Assembly (NCBI RefSeq): GCF_003254475.1
Contig: NZ_QFYQ01000001.1
Coordinates: 744,001-808,000 of the forward strand
Reading direction: 5' to 3'
From: Phenylobacterium soli
Lineage (GTDB): Bacteria > Pseudomonadota > Alphaproteobacteria > Caulobacterales > Caulobacteraceae
Length of the DNA stretch: 64,000 nucleotides
Shown: one piece after another, positions 44,154-52,280 of the stretch
Numbering within the stretch: position 1 is the first letter of the stretch
Layout: every line of letters starts with the position of its first letter
Translations under genes and position numbers: made by a program
Notes under the pieces: generated by a model
The model's input: only the letters and a program-made list of their open reading frames with translations
What the model was told of the DNA's origin: nothing
Databases searched by the model: none

Positions 44154-44159
44154 TCCGCC

Positions 44160-45392
44160 TTAGGCGTTGGTCTCCATCAGGGCGCCGTAGACGAGGGTGC
44201 GCAGCTCGCGGCGGATGGCGTAGGTCGAGGACGGGATGAGCTGGGTCATGAACACCGCCGTGACCTCCTCCACCGGATCCACCCAGAAGGCGGTCGAGGC
44301 CATGCCGCCCCAATAGAACTCGCCCTGGCTGCAGGGGATCAGGGTCTTCGGCGGATCGAACACCACCGCGAAGCCGAGGCCGAAGCCGACGCCGGCGTTG
44401 GTGCTCTCCGAGAACAGCGAGCGCGACATCTGGGTCAGGTCCGCCCCGCCCGGCAGGTGGTTGGACGCCATCAGGCGGATGGTCTTGGGCGCCAGGATCC
44501 GCGCCCCGTCGAGCTCGCCGCCGTTCACCAGCATGTTGGCGAAGCGCAGGTAGTCGGCGGCCGTCGAGACCAGGCCGCCGCCGCCCGACAGCAGCTGCGG
44601 CGGGCCGAGGTAGGGGCTGGTGGTGGGGTCGTCCTGCAGCTTGATGCCGCCGCCGGGCTTGGCCTCGTAGCAGGCGGCGAAGCGGCTCCTCTGGTCCTCG
44701 CGGACGAAGAAGCCGGTGTCGACCATCTTCAGCGGCCGGAAGATGCGCTCGGCGAACACCTCGTCGAGCGGCTTGCCCGCCACCTTCTGCACCAGGTAGC
44801 CGCAGACGTCGGTGGAGACCGAGTAGTTCCACGCCTCGCCCGGCGAGAACTCCAGCGGCAGCCTGGCGAGCTGGCGGACGAAGCCTTCGAGGTCGGCTCC
44901 GCCGTGGAAGGCTTCGAGCTTCAGCTTCCGGTAGGCGGCGTCGACGTTGCTGCGGTTCTGGAAGCCGTAGGTCAGGCCCGAGGTGTGGCGCAGCAGGTCG
45001 ACCACCTGCATCGGTCGCGCGCAGGGCTTGGTCATGAAGGCGGGCTCGATGCCCGCGTCGAAGACGCCGAGGTCCTTCCATTCGGGGATGTGCTTGGCCA
45101 CCGGGTCGTCGAGGGCGATCAGCCCTTCCTCGACCAGGGTCATCAGCGCCACCGAGGTGATCGGCTTGGTCATGGAATAGATGCGGAAGACGGTGTTCTC
45201 GGCGAGCGGCGTGCCGCGCTCCGGGTCCTGCTCGCCGGCCAGCGCCTGGTGGACCACCTGTCCCTGCCGGGCGAGGACGAACTGGGCGCAGGGCAGCTTG
45301 CCGGCGTCCACATAGGCCTTCAGGTGGCGGTCGATGCGGGCCAGGCGGTCGGGTGAAAATCCGAGCGAGGTGGCGCGGCTCATCTGGTCCAT
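44160..45392 (-). CDS. Beta-lactamase-fold serine hydrolase (class C-like esterase)
   Basis: 410 residues from the ATG at 45392, with GGAGGA five bases upstream. Active-site SxxK is SMTK (S73-K76); the second motif is the Tyr in WNYSVSTDV; FYWGGMASTAFWVDP lies where the third motif is expected. No signal peptide, which argues for a cytoplasmic esterase (EstB/LovD-like) rather than a secreted beta-lactamase. Seven bases from the convergent MATE stop; divergent from the crotonase. Confidence 0.88.
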   Translation of the reverse strand: MDQMSRATSLGFSPDRLARIDRHLKAYVDAGKLPCAQFVLARQGQVVHQALAGEQDPERGTPLAENTVFRIYSMTKPITSVALMTLVEEGLIALDDPVAKHIPEWKDLGVFDAGIEPAFMTKPCARPMQVVDLLRHTSGLTYGFQNRSNVDAAYRKLKLEAFHGGADLEGFVRQLARLPLEFSPGEAWNYSVSTDVCGYLVQKVAGKPLDEVFAERIFRPLKMVDTGFFVREDQRSRFAACYEAKPGGGIKLQDDPTTSPYLGPPQLLSGGGGLVSTAADYLRFANMLVNGGELDGARILAPKTIRLMASNHLPGGADLTQMSRSLFSESTNAGVGFGLGFAVVFDPPKTLIPCSQGEFYWGGMASTAFWVDPVEEVTAVFMTQLIPSSTYAIRRELRTLVYGALMETNA

Positions 45393-45496
45393 GGCGGTCC
45401 TCCGGGCGTCTTTCTGGGCGGTCTGTCGGCCGCCATTAGCCCTTGCCTTACCGGCGCCCGCAAGCGCCACATGAACATCGATCAGGGAGGAAATTC

Positions 45497-46264
45497 ATGA
45501 GCACCGTCAGCGTCGAACGGGATGGCCGCATCGCCGTCGTCACCATCGAGCGGCCCGAACGGCGCAACGCCGTCGACGGACCGACCGCGCGGGCGCTCTA
45601 CGACGCCTTCAAGGCCTTCGACGCCGACGAGGAGCTCGACGTCGCGGTGCTGCAGGGCCGCGGCGGGGCGTTCTGCGCCGGCGCCGACCTGAAGGCGATC
45701 AGCGAGGGCGGCGGCAATCCGGTCCATGCCGAGGGCGACCTTGGCCCCATGGGCTGCACCCGGCTGCGGCTCGGCAAGCCGGTGATCGCCGCGGTCGAGG
45801 GTCACGCCGTGGCCGGCGGGCTGGAGGTCGCCTGTTGGGCGGACCTGCGCGTCGCCGCCGAGGACGCGGTCTTCGGGGTCTTCTGCCGCCGCTTCGGCGT
45901 GCCCCTGATCGACCTCGGCACGGTGCGCCTGCCGCGCCTGATCGGCCATTCGCGGGCCATGGACCTGATCCTCACCGGCCGGCCGGTCACCGCCCAGGAG
46001 GCGCTCGACATCGGCCTCGCCAACCGCATCGCCCCGGCCGGCGGGGCGCTCGCCGCGGCCCTCGACCTTGCGCGCCAGATCGCCGGCTTCCCGCAGCTCT
46101 GCATGCGCAACGACCGGCTCTCGGCCATCGACCAGTGGGGTCTCGACTGGGACGCCGCCCAGGCCCGGGAGATCGGCCTCGGCATGGCCGTCCTGGCCTC
46201 CGGCTCCTCCCGCGAAGGCGCCGCCCGTTTCGCGGCCGGCCAGGGCCGCGGCGGCGCCTTCTAG
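45497..46264 (+). CDS. Enoyl-CoA hydratase/isomerase (crotonase) family protein
   Basis: 255 residues from ATG 45497, preceded by GGGAGG. Oxyanion-hole segments are clear: GRGGAFCAGADLKAI and GHAVAGGLEVACWADL. The glutamate usually found after the second hole region as general acid is not obvious (FGVFCRRFGVPLIDLGTVRL), so activity other than simple hydration is possible. Sits before an acyl-CoA dehydrogenase and acyl-CoA ligase, consistent with acyl-CoA metabolism, but the intervening promoter suggests separate control. Confidence 0.9.
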   Translation: MSTVSVERDGRIAVVTIERPERRNAVDGPTARALYDAFKAFDADEELDVAVLQGRGGAFCAGADLKAISEGGGNPVHAEGDLGPMGCTRLRLGKPVIAAVEGHAVAGGLEVACWADLRVAAEDAVFGVFCRRFGVPLIDLGTVRLPRLIGHSRAMDLILTGRPVTAQEALDIGLANRIAPAGGALAAALDLARQIAGFPQLCMRNDRLSAIDQWGLDWDAAQAREIGLGMAVLASGSSREGAARFAAGQGRGGAF

Positions 46265-46272
46265 GCGCGTTT

Positions 46273-46326
46273 CTAGTCAGACCTGACTAGAGGGACGTTG
46301 CGTAAACCGAACGGCCGTTTGATAAT
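46273..46326 (+). promoter_or_regulatory. Promoter with two dyads before the acyl-CoA dehydrogenase
   Basis: TTGCGT (46298-46303) and GATAAT (46321-46326) are 17 bases apart. Immediately upstream is a perfect palindrome CTAGTCAG-AC-CTGACTAG (46273-46290). A second perfect dyad AACGGCCGTT (46310-46319) lies in the spacer. The layout suits dual control by a ligand-binding regulator. The regulator is not identified. Confidence 0.55.
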
Positions 46327-46384
46327 GCCGGGATCCTCAGAAACGTACCGATAATTCGAAAATATATCTGCTGGGAGAACGCCG

Positions 46385-47713
46385 ATGGCCTGGGATTTCG
46401 AGACCGATCCTGAGTTCCAGAAGAAGCTCGACTGGATCGAGGACTTCATGCGCGAGGAGGTCGAGCCGCTGTCGCACCTCGGCATGGCCGTCCACGGCCC
46501 GCTCGGCCGCGAGAAGTTCATCAAGCCGCTGCAGCAGAAGGTGAAGGACCAGGGCCTGTGGGCCTGCCACCTCGGCCCCGAGCTCGGCGGCCAGGGCTAT
46601 GGCCAGCTCAAGCTCGGCCTCATGAACGAGAAGCTCGGCCGCAACTCGCTCGCCCCCACCGTCTTCGGCTGCCAGGCGCCGGACAGCGGCAACGCCGAGA
46701 TCATTGCCCACTACGGCACCGAGGCGCAGAAGGAGAAGTACCTCTGGCCGCTACTCAACGGCGAGATCCGCTCCGCCTTCTCGATGAGCGAACCGACGGG
46801 CGGCTCCGACCCTCTGACCTTCAAGACCCGCGCCGTGCTCGACGGCGACGAGTGGGTGATCAACGGCGAGAAGTGGTTCTCCACCAACGCCCGCTACGCC
46901 AAGGTGCTGGTGCTCTATGCGATCACCGATCCGGACGCCAAGGATCCCTACAGGCGCACCTCGATCTTCCTCGTCCCCACCGACACGCCCGGGGTCGAGA
47001 TCGTGCGCAACGTGGCGGTCGGCGGCGGCGGCGAGATCGGCGGCGGCAACGAGGGCTATGTCCGCTACACCAATGTGCGCCTGCCCTATGACGCCCTGCT
47101 CGGCGAGCGCGGCGGCGCCTTCGTCATCGCCCAGGTCCGCCTCGGCGGCGGCCGCGTCCACCACGCCATGCGCACCGTCGGGGCCTGCAAGAACGCGCTG
47201 GACCTGATGTGCCGCCGGGCCGTGTCGCGCACCACCCGCGACGGGCGGCTCTCCGACCTGCAGATGGTCCAGGACCAGATCGCCGAGAGCTGGATCCAGC
47301 TCGAGGCCTTCCGCCTGATGGTGCTGCGCACCGCCTGGCTGATCGACAAGCACAAGGACTACCAGAAGGTCCGCAAGGACATCGCCGCCATCAAGGTGAT
47401 GATGCCCAAGGTCTACAACGACATCGCCACCCGGGCCGCGCACCTGCACGGCGCCCTGGGCGTCTCCAACGAGATGCCGTTCATGCACATGGTCACCAGC
47501 TCGCTGGTCATGGGCATCGCCGACGGCCCGACCGAGGTGCACAAGGTGACGGTCGCCAAGCAGGTCCTGAAGGACTACCGGCCCGACAACGACCTCTTCC
47601 CCGGCTACCACATCCCCAAGCTGCGCGAAGAGGCGGAGAAGCGCTACGCCAAGGAGCTCTCCGAGCTGAAGGAGGCCTACGCCTCCCGCCGCAAGGCCGC
47701 CGAGCCGGCCTGA
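46385..47713 (+). CDS. Acyl-CoA dehydrogenase
   Basis: 442 residues. FAD/substrate motifs: AFSMSEPTGGSDPLTFKT, INGEKWFSTNARYA, and a C-terminal helical bundle with LHGALGVSNEMPFMHMV and IADGPTEVHKVTVAKQVL. The all-alpha N-terminus WDFETDPEFQKKLDWIEDFM is longer than in short-chain enzymes and typical of ACAD10/11-like proteins. Oxidises an acyl-CoA to enoyl-CoA, passing electrons to ETF. Driven by its own promoter; a strong terminator follows. Confidence 0.94.
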   Translation: MAWDFETDPEFQKKLDWIEDFMREEVEPLSHLGMAVHGPLGREKFIKPLQQKVKDQGLWACHLGPELGGQGYGQLKLGLMNEKLGRNSLAPTVFGCQAPDSGNAEIIAHYGTEAQKEKYLWPLLNGEIRSAFSMSEPTGGSDPLTFKTRAVLDGDEWVINGEKWFSTNARYAKVLVLYAITDPDAKDPYRRTSIFLVPTDTPGVEIVRNVAVGGGGEIGGGNEGYVRYTNVRLPYDALLGERGGAFVIAQVRLGGGRVHHAMRTVGACKNALDLMCRRAVSRTTRDGRLSDLQMVQDQIAESWIQLEAFRLMVLRTAWLIDKHKDYQKVRKDIAAIKVMMPKVYNDIATRAAHLHGALGVSNEMPFMHMVTSSLVMGIADGPTEVHKVTVAKQVLKDYRPDNDLFPGYHIPKLREEAEKRYAKELSELKEAYASRRKAAEPA

Positions 47714-47797
47714 GCACCCCGTGCCTGCCCGCGTCTCCCCTTGCGGGAGGCGCGCGCACGAAAGGCTTCCGCCGGCCCGCGCCGGGGGATAAGTGAC

Positions 47798-47835
47798 ATC
47801 GGGCTCCCTCCCTGGCGGGGCGGGAGCCCGATTTT
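47798..47835 (+). terminator. Rho-independent terminator after acyl-CoA dehydrogenase
   Basis: ATCGGGCTCCC (47798-47808) pairs perfectly with GGGAGCCCGAT (47822-47832), 13-base loop, followed by TTTT. The T-run reaches to about 30 bases before the next start codon. Confidence 0.85.
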
Positions 47836-47865
47836 CATGCGTCAGATAATTTCGAGTCCATTTCC

Positions 47866-49617
47866 ATGTCCGAAGGTCCCAAGTCCTGGCCGGTGATGTC
47901 GATCGCCGAGGCCCACGCCCGTCTCACCGCCCCGGGCGCGCCGTTCGAGATCGAGGAGAAGGTGATCCGCGGGATCCGGACCAAGGTCTGGAAGAACGCC
48001 CCGCCGACGCTGCGCCACGTGTTCGAGAATGGCCGCGCCTTCGGGGAGCGCGAGTTCATGGTCTACGAGGACGATCGCGCCACCTACGAGGGCTTCGGCC
48101 GCGCCGCGGTGCGCCTCGCCAACCGCCTGACCGCCGAGGGCGTGACCAAGGGCGACCGGGTCGCGGTCATCATGCGCAACCTGCCGGAATGGCCGGTCGC
48201 CTTCTTCGCCGGGATCATCACCGGCGCCATCGTCACTCCGCTGAACGCCTGGTGGACCGGCCCTGAGCTGCAGTACGGCCTGGCCGACTCCGGCTCCAAG
48301 GTCGCCATCGTCGACGACGAGCGGCTGGAGCGGATCGCGCCGCACCTCGACGAGTGTCCCGACCTCCTGCGCGTCCTCGTCACGCGCCTCGCCGACGCGC
48401 CCGCCGATCCGCGCGTCCAGCGGCTCGAGGACGTCATCGGCCCGGTCAACGGCTGGGCTGCACTGCCCGTCGAACCCATGCCCGCCGTCGAGCTCGGGCC
48501 GGAGGACGACGCCACCATCCTCTACACCTCTGGCACGACGGGGCGGCCGAAGGGGGCGCTCGGCACCCACCGCAACATGACCTCCAACATCGGCGCCGGC
48601 GGCATCTCGGTGGCCCGCAACTTCCTGCGCGCCGGCGAGCCGATCCCGGTGGTCGATCCGAAGACCGCGCCGCAGCGCACCAGCCTTCTGGTGGTGCCGC
48701 TATTCCACGCCACCGGCCTTTCCGCGACCCTCGGCCCGACGATCAACGCCGGCGGCAAGATCGTCCTGATGCGCCGCTGGGACGCCGAGCCGGCCATGCA
48801 GCTCATCGAGCGCGAGAAGGTCAACGCCACGGGCGGCGTGCCGACCATCGCCTGGCAGCTCATCGAGCATCCGGCCCGCACGAAGTACGACCTCTCGTCC
48901 CTGCAGTCCGTCACCTACGGCGGCGCCCCCTCGGCCCCGGAGCTGGTGCGCAAGATCCCCGAGGTCTTTCCGGCCTCGGCCCCCGGCAACGGCTGGGGCA
49001 TGACCGAGACCACCGCCACCTTCACCTCGCACCTCGGCAAGGACTACGAGAACCGGCCCGAGAGCGCCGGCCCGGCGGCCCCCGTCGGCGAGATGCAGAT
49101 CCGCGATCCGGCCGACGGCGTCACCGTCCTCGCCCCCGGCGCGGTCGGCGAGCTGTGGGTCAAGGGCCCGCAGGTGGTGAAGCTCTACTGGAACAAGCCC
49201 GAGGCCACCGCCGAGACCTTCGTCGACGGCTGGCTGCGCACCGGCGACCTCGCCCGCATCGACGAGGAAGGCTTCCTGTTCATCATCGACCGCGCCAAGG
49301 ACATGCTGATCCGCGGCGGCGAGAACATCTACTGCGTCGAGGTCGAGAACGTCCTCTACGACCATCCGGCGGTGATGGACGCCGCCCTCGTCGGCATCCC
49401 GCACAAGACGCTCGGCGAAGAGCCCGCGGCGGTGGTCCACCTCAAGCCGGGCGGCGAGGCGACCGAGCAGGAGCTGCGGGACCTGGTGCGCTCGCGCCTG
49501 GCGGCCTTCAAGGTGCCGGTGAAGGTGGTCTTCTGGCCCGAGACCCTGCCGCGCAACGCCAACGGCAAGATCCTCAAGACCGAGCTCAAGAAGGTCTTCC
49601 AGGAAGAGCCCGCGTGA
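47866..49617 (+). CDS. Acyl-CoA synthetase (AMP-forming)
   Basis: 583 residues. ANL-superfamily motifs: ATP P-loop ILYTSGTTGRPKGA, GNGWGMTETTATF, hinge/catalytic Asp region GWLRTGDLARIDEEGFLFI and DRAKDMLIRGGENIY, and the C-terminal catalytic lysine in NANGKILKTELKK. Activates a fatty or aromatic carboxylic acid to its CoA thioester. The substrate is unknown. Its stop overlaps the start of the FMN reductase gene (GTGA), so the next two genes are coupled to it. Confidence 0.93.
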   Translation: MSEGPKSWPVMSIAEAHARLTAPGAPFEIEEKVIRGIRTKVWKNAPPTLRHVFENGRAFGEREFMVYEDDRATYEGFGRAAVRLANRLTAEGVTKGDRVAVIMRNLPEWPVAFFAGIITGAIVTPLNAWWTGPELQYGLADSGSKVAIVDDERLERIAPHLDECPDLLRVLVTRLADAPADPRVQRLEDVIGPVNGWAALPVEPMPAVELGPEDDATILYTSGTTGRPKGALGTHRNMTSNIGAGGISVARNFLRAGEPIPVVDPKTAPQRTSLLVVPLFHATGLSATLGPTINAGGKIVLMRRWDAEPAMQLIEREKVNATGGVPTIAWQLIEHPARTKYDLSSLQSVTYGGAPSAPELVRKIPEVFPASAPGNGWGMTETTATFTSHLGKDYENRPESAGPAAPVGEMQIRDPADGVTVLAPGAVGELWVKGPQVVKLYWNKPEATAETFVDGWLRTGDLARIDEEGFLFIIDRAKDMLIRGGENIYCVEVENVLYDHPAVMDAALVGIPHKTLGEEPAAVVHLKPGGEATEQELRDLVRSRLAAFKVPVKVVFWPETLPRNANGKILKTELKKVFQEEPA

Positions 49618-50189
49618 GCGGCCGGAAGCCCCTGATCGTCGGCCTCGGCGGCACCATCCGCGCCGGCTCCTCCACGGAGCGGGCGTTGGCCGTCGCCCTG
49701 CGCGCGGCCGAGGCCAAGGGCGCCGAGACCCGCCTGTTCGGCGGCGAGTTCCTGTCCAAGCTGCCGATCTTCGATCCCAGGCCCGGTTCGACCACGCCCG
49801 AGCAGACGGCCCTGGCCGAGGCGGTGCGGGCGGCCGACGGCATCCTCGTCGCCAGCCCCGGCTACCACGGCTCGATCTCGGGGGTGATCAAGAACGCCCT
49901 CGACACCCTCGAGCTGACCCGCGAGGACGAAAAGCCCTATTTCCAGGGCCGTCCCGTGGGGACCATCATTACCGCCGACGGCTGGCAGGCCGCCGGAACC
50001 ACCTTGATGGCGCTGCGCGCGATCATACATGCCCTTCGGGGTTGGCCGACGCCGTTCGGCGCAGCCCTCAACGCCGGAACCAGCCTCTTCGACGAGGCGG
50101 GCGAATGCCGCGAACCCAAGGACGCCTGGCAGCTTGCCACGGTGGCCGAGCAGGTCATGGAATTCGCCAATATGCGAGCCCGCCCATGA
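49614..50189 (+). CDS. NADPH-dependent FMN reductase family protein
   Basis: 191 residues from GTG 49614, overlapping the upstream stop by four bases. Flavodoxin-like fold: the FMN phosphate loop GTIRAGSSTERAL and the conserved SPGYHGSISGVIKNALD that contacts the flavin. Reduces FMN or quinones with NAD(P)H. Coupled on both sides, to an acyl-CoA ligase and to a ribBA-type gene, an arrangement that puts flavin use next to flavin synthesis. Confidence 0.88.
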   Translation: MSGRKPLIVGLGGTIRAGSSTERALAVALRAAEAKGAETRLFGGEFLSKLPIFDPRPGSTTPEQTALAEAVRAADGILVASPGYHGSISGVIKNALDTLELTREDEKPYFQGRPVGTIITADGWQAAGTTLMALRAIIHALRGWPTPFGAALNAGTSLFDEAGECREPKDAWQLATVAEQVMEFANMRARP

Positions 50190-51343
50190 AGCGCCCCTAT
50201 CTCGTCCCGCCCCCCGGCTCGTCCGGCGGCGCCAGCTCGGAGGATGCGATGACCTCGGCGATCAGCCCGATCGAGGACATCATCGAGGACGCCCGCAACG
50301 GGCGGCCCTACATCCTGGTGGACGCCGAGGACCGGGAGAACGAGGGCGACGTCATCATCCCGGCCCAGTTCGCCACTCCCGAGCAGATCAACTTCATGGC
50401 CAAGCACGCGCGCGGCCTGATCTGCCTGTCGATCACTGCCGAGCGGGCGCGGGCGCTGCGCCTGCCGCCGATGGCCACCGACAACCAGTCCGGCCACGGC
50501 ACCGCCTTCACCGTCTCGATCGAGGCGCGCGAGGGCGTCACCACCGGCATCTCGGCCCACGACCGGGCGCACACCATCGCGGTGGCGATCGACCCGACCA
50601 AGGGCTGCGACGACATCGTCTCGCCGGGCCACGTCTTTCCGCTGGTGGCCAAGGACGGCGGGGTCCTGATCCGCGCCGGCCACACCGAGGCGGCGGTCGA
50701 CATCAGCCGCATGGCGGGCCTCTCCGCCGCCGGGGTGATCTGCGAGATCATGAAGGACGACGGGACCATGGCCCGGCTCCCCGACCTCGTCGCCTTCGCC
50801 CAGCTGCACGGCATGAAGATCGGCACGATCGCCGACCTCATCGCCTACCGGCGCCGCACCGAGCGCCAGGTCGAGCGGGTGCTGGAGCGGCCCTTCGATT
50901 CCGCCTACGGCGGCCGCTTCCGGATGATCGTCTACCGCAACGTCCTCGACGAGACCGAGCACGTGGTCCTCGCCAAGGGCAAGATCGATCCCGACAAGCC
51001 GACCCTGGTGCGCATGCACCGCGTCGATATGGCCGCCGACATGCTGGGCCACGTCGAGGCTCGCCGCGACTATGTGCCGAAGGCCCTGCAGGCGATCTCC
51101 GAATACGACGGAGCCGGGGTGGCGGTGTTCATCCGCGACCCCAACCCGCACTGGCTCTCCGAGCGCTATGGCCGCCCGGACGCCAACCAGAGCGAAAACA
51201 TCCTGCGCGACTACGGCATCGGCGCGCAAATCCTCCTCGACCTCGGGGTGCGGGACATCATGCTGCTGTCCTCGTCCAAGACCGTGCTGCCGGCCTCGGC
51301 CGGCTACGGCCTGAAGATCCTCGGGCGCATGCCGCTGGACTAG
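50186..51343 (+). CDS. ribB: DHBP synthase with degenerate GTP cyclohydrolase II domain (RibBA/RibBX-like)
   Basis: 385 residues from ATG 50186 (ATGA overlap with the FMN reductase). The N-terminal 3,4-dihydroxy-2-butanone-4-phosphate synthase is intact: DAEDRENEGDVIIPAQ, TGISAHDRAHTI, GHVFPLVAKDGGVLIRAGHTEAAVD. The second half has the GTP cyclohydrolase II fold (YGGRFRMIVYRNV ... RDYGIGAQILLDLGVRDI), but where three zinc-binding cysteines should be it reads LVRMHRVDMAADMLGHVEAR, and the EGRGIGL active-site stretch is gone. It should make the butanone precursor of riboflavin but not open GTP. Similar RibBX proteins are known. Confidence 0.9.
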   Translation: MKRPYLVPPPGSSGGASSEDAMTSAISPIEDIIEDARNGRPYILVDAEDRENEGDVIIPAQFATPEQINFMAKHARGLICLSITAERARALRLPPMATDNQSGHGTAFTVSIEAREGVTTGISAHDRAHTIAVAIDPTKGCDDIVSPGHVFPLVAKDGGVLIRAGHTEAAVDISRMAGLSAAGVICEIMKDDGTMARLPDLVAFAQLHGMKIGTIADLIAYRRRTERQVERVLERPFDSAYGGRFRMIVYRNVLDETEHVVLAKGKIDPDKPTLVRMHRVDMAADMLGHVEARRDYVPKALQAISEYDGAGVAVFIRDPNPHWLSERYGRPDANQSENILRDYGIGAQILLDLGVRDIMLLSSSKTVLPASAGYGLKILGRMPLD

Positions 51344-51357
51344 GGGCGCAACCCGAA

Positions 51358-51420
51358 CCGTCGTCATCCTCTTTCGTCATCCCGGGCGCGTCCCGCGGAT
51401 GACGACGGTGAGAGGATGAC
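51358..51420. repeat. Nested palindromic (REP-like) element ahead of the DUF72 gene
   Basis: Two perfect inverted repeats share sequence: CCGTCGTCATCC (51358-51369) with its complement at 51397-51408, and GTCATCCTCT (51363-51372) with its complement at 51411-51420. The second covers the DUF72 start codon. GTCATCCCGGG-type cores are common in dispersed alphaproteobacterial palindromes. Confidence 0.5.
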
Positions 51421-52171
51421 AGAGCTCCGCATCGGCTGCTCAGGCTGGACCTACAAGGACTGGACCGGCCCCTTCTATCCCGAGGGGACCAAGGACCGGG
51501 ACCGGCTCGCGCACTACGCGTCCGTCTTCGACACCGCCGAGATCAACGCCAGCTTCTACCGCCTGCCCTCGGAGGCCATGGTGGAGGGCTGGGCCCGGCG
51601 CGCGCCGGCCGGCTTCACCTTCGCCTGGAAGGTCAGCCGCTTCATCACCCACAACAAGAAGCTGAACGACTGCGCCGAGCCCGTCGCCCTGGTGTTCGGC
51701 CGCATGGCCCCGCTCGGCGACCACTACGGCCCGGCGCTGATCCAGCTGCCGCCGCAGCTGCGCCGTAACGACGAGCGGCTGGCCGGCTTCCTGCAGCTCC
51801 TGCCCAAGGGGCGGCGGCACACGGTCGAGTTCCGGCACGACAGCTGGTACGCCCCGGAGGTCTTCCGCATCCTCGCCGACTTCGACGCGGCGCTCTGCAT
51901 CTCCGATCACCATTCCGCGCCCTCGCCTTGGGAGGTGACGGCCTCGTGGGTCTATGTCCGCGGCCACGGTCCCGGCGGGCGCTACCACGGCCGCTATCCC
52001 GACGCCGAGCTCGCCGCCTGGGCGGCCCGCATCGCCGGCTGGCGCGCAGAGGGCCGCGACGTCTACGCCTACTTCGACAACGACGTGAAAAGCGCCGCCC
52101 CGTTCGACGCCCAGCGGTTGCAGACGCTCACCGGCGCGGCGCCCTACGGCTCAGCTAAGCCGCCGGAATAG
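51416..52171 (+). CDS. DUF72 family protein
   Basis: 251 residues. TELRIGCSGWTYKDWTGPFYP is the hallmark DUF72 N-terminus, followed by FDTAEINASFYRLPS, RHTVEFRHDSWY and a C-terminal DVYAYFDNDVKSAAP. Predicted TIM-barrel of unknown function. The start codon lies inside a palindromic element, and the closest Shine-Dalgarno-like bases directly abut the ATG, so translation may be structure-limited. Confidence 0.9.
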   Translation: MTELRIGCSGWTYKDWTGPFYPEGTKDRDRLAHYASVFDTAEINASFYRLPSEAMVEGWARRAPAGFTFAWKVSRFITHNKKLNDCAEPVALVFGRMAPLGDHYGPALIQLPPQLRRNDERLAGFLQLLPKGRRHTVEFRHDSWYAPEVFRILADFDAALCISDHHSAPSPWEVTASWVYVRGHGPGGRYHGRYPDAELAAWAARIAGWRAEGRDVYAYFDNDVKSAAPFDAQRLQTLTGAAPYGSAKPPE

Positions 52172-52227
52172 CTCGGCTTTTCTACAACCTCTGCGCGCTT
52201 GCGCCGCAATTGCAGCCGTTGTTCGCG

Positions 52228-52241
52228 AGCCCATTTGGGCT
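52228..52241. promoter_or_regulatory. Palindrome upstream of the RTX protease gene
   Basis: AGCCCATTTGGGCT, perfect 14-base dyad about 40 bases before the protease ATG in the only A/T-richer stretch of the gap. Operator or small hairpin; no regulator known. Confidence 0.3.
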
Positions 52242-52280
52242 TAAGAATTCGCCCGGGATGGGTGTGCTACAGGGGAACAC

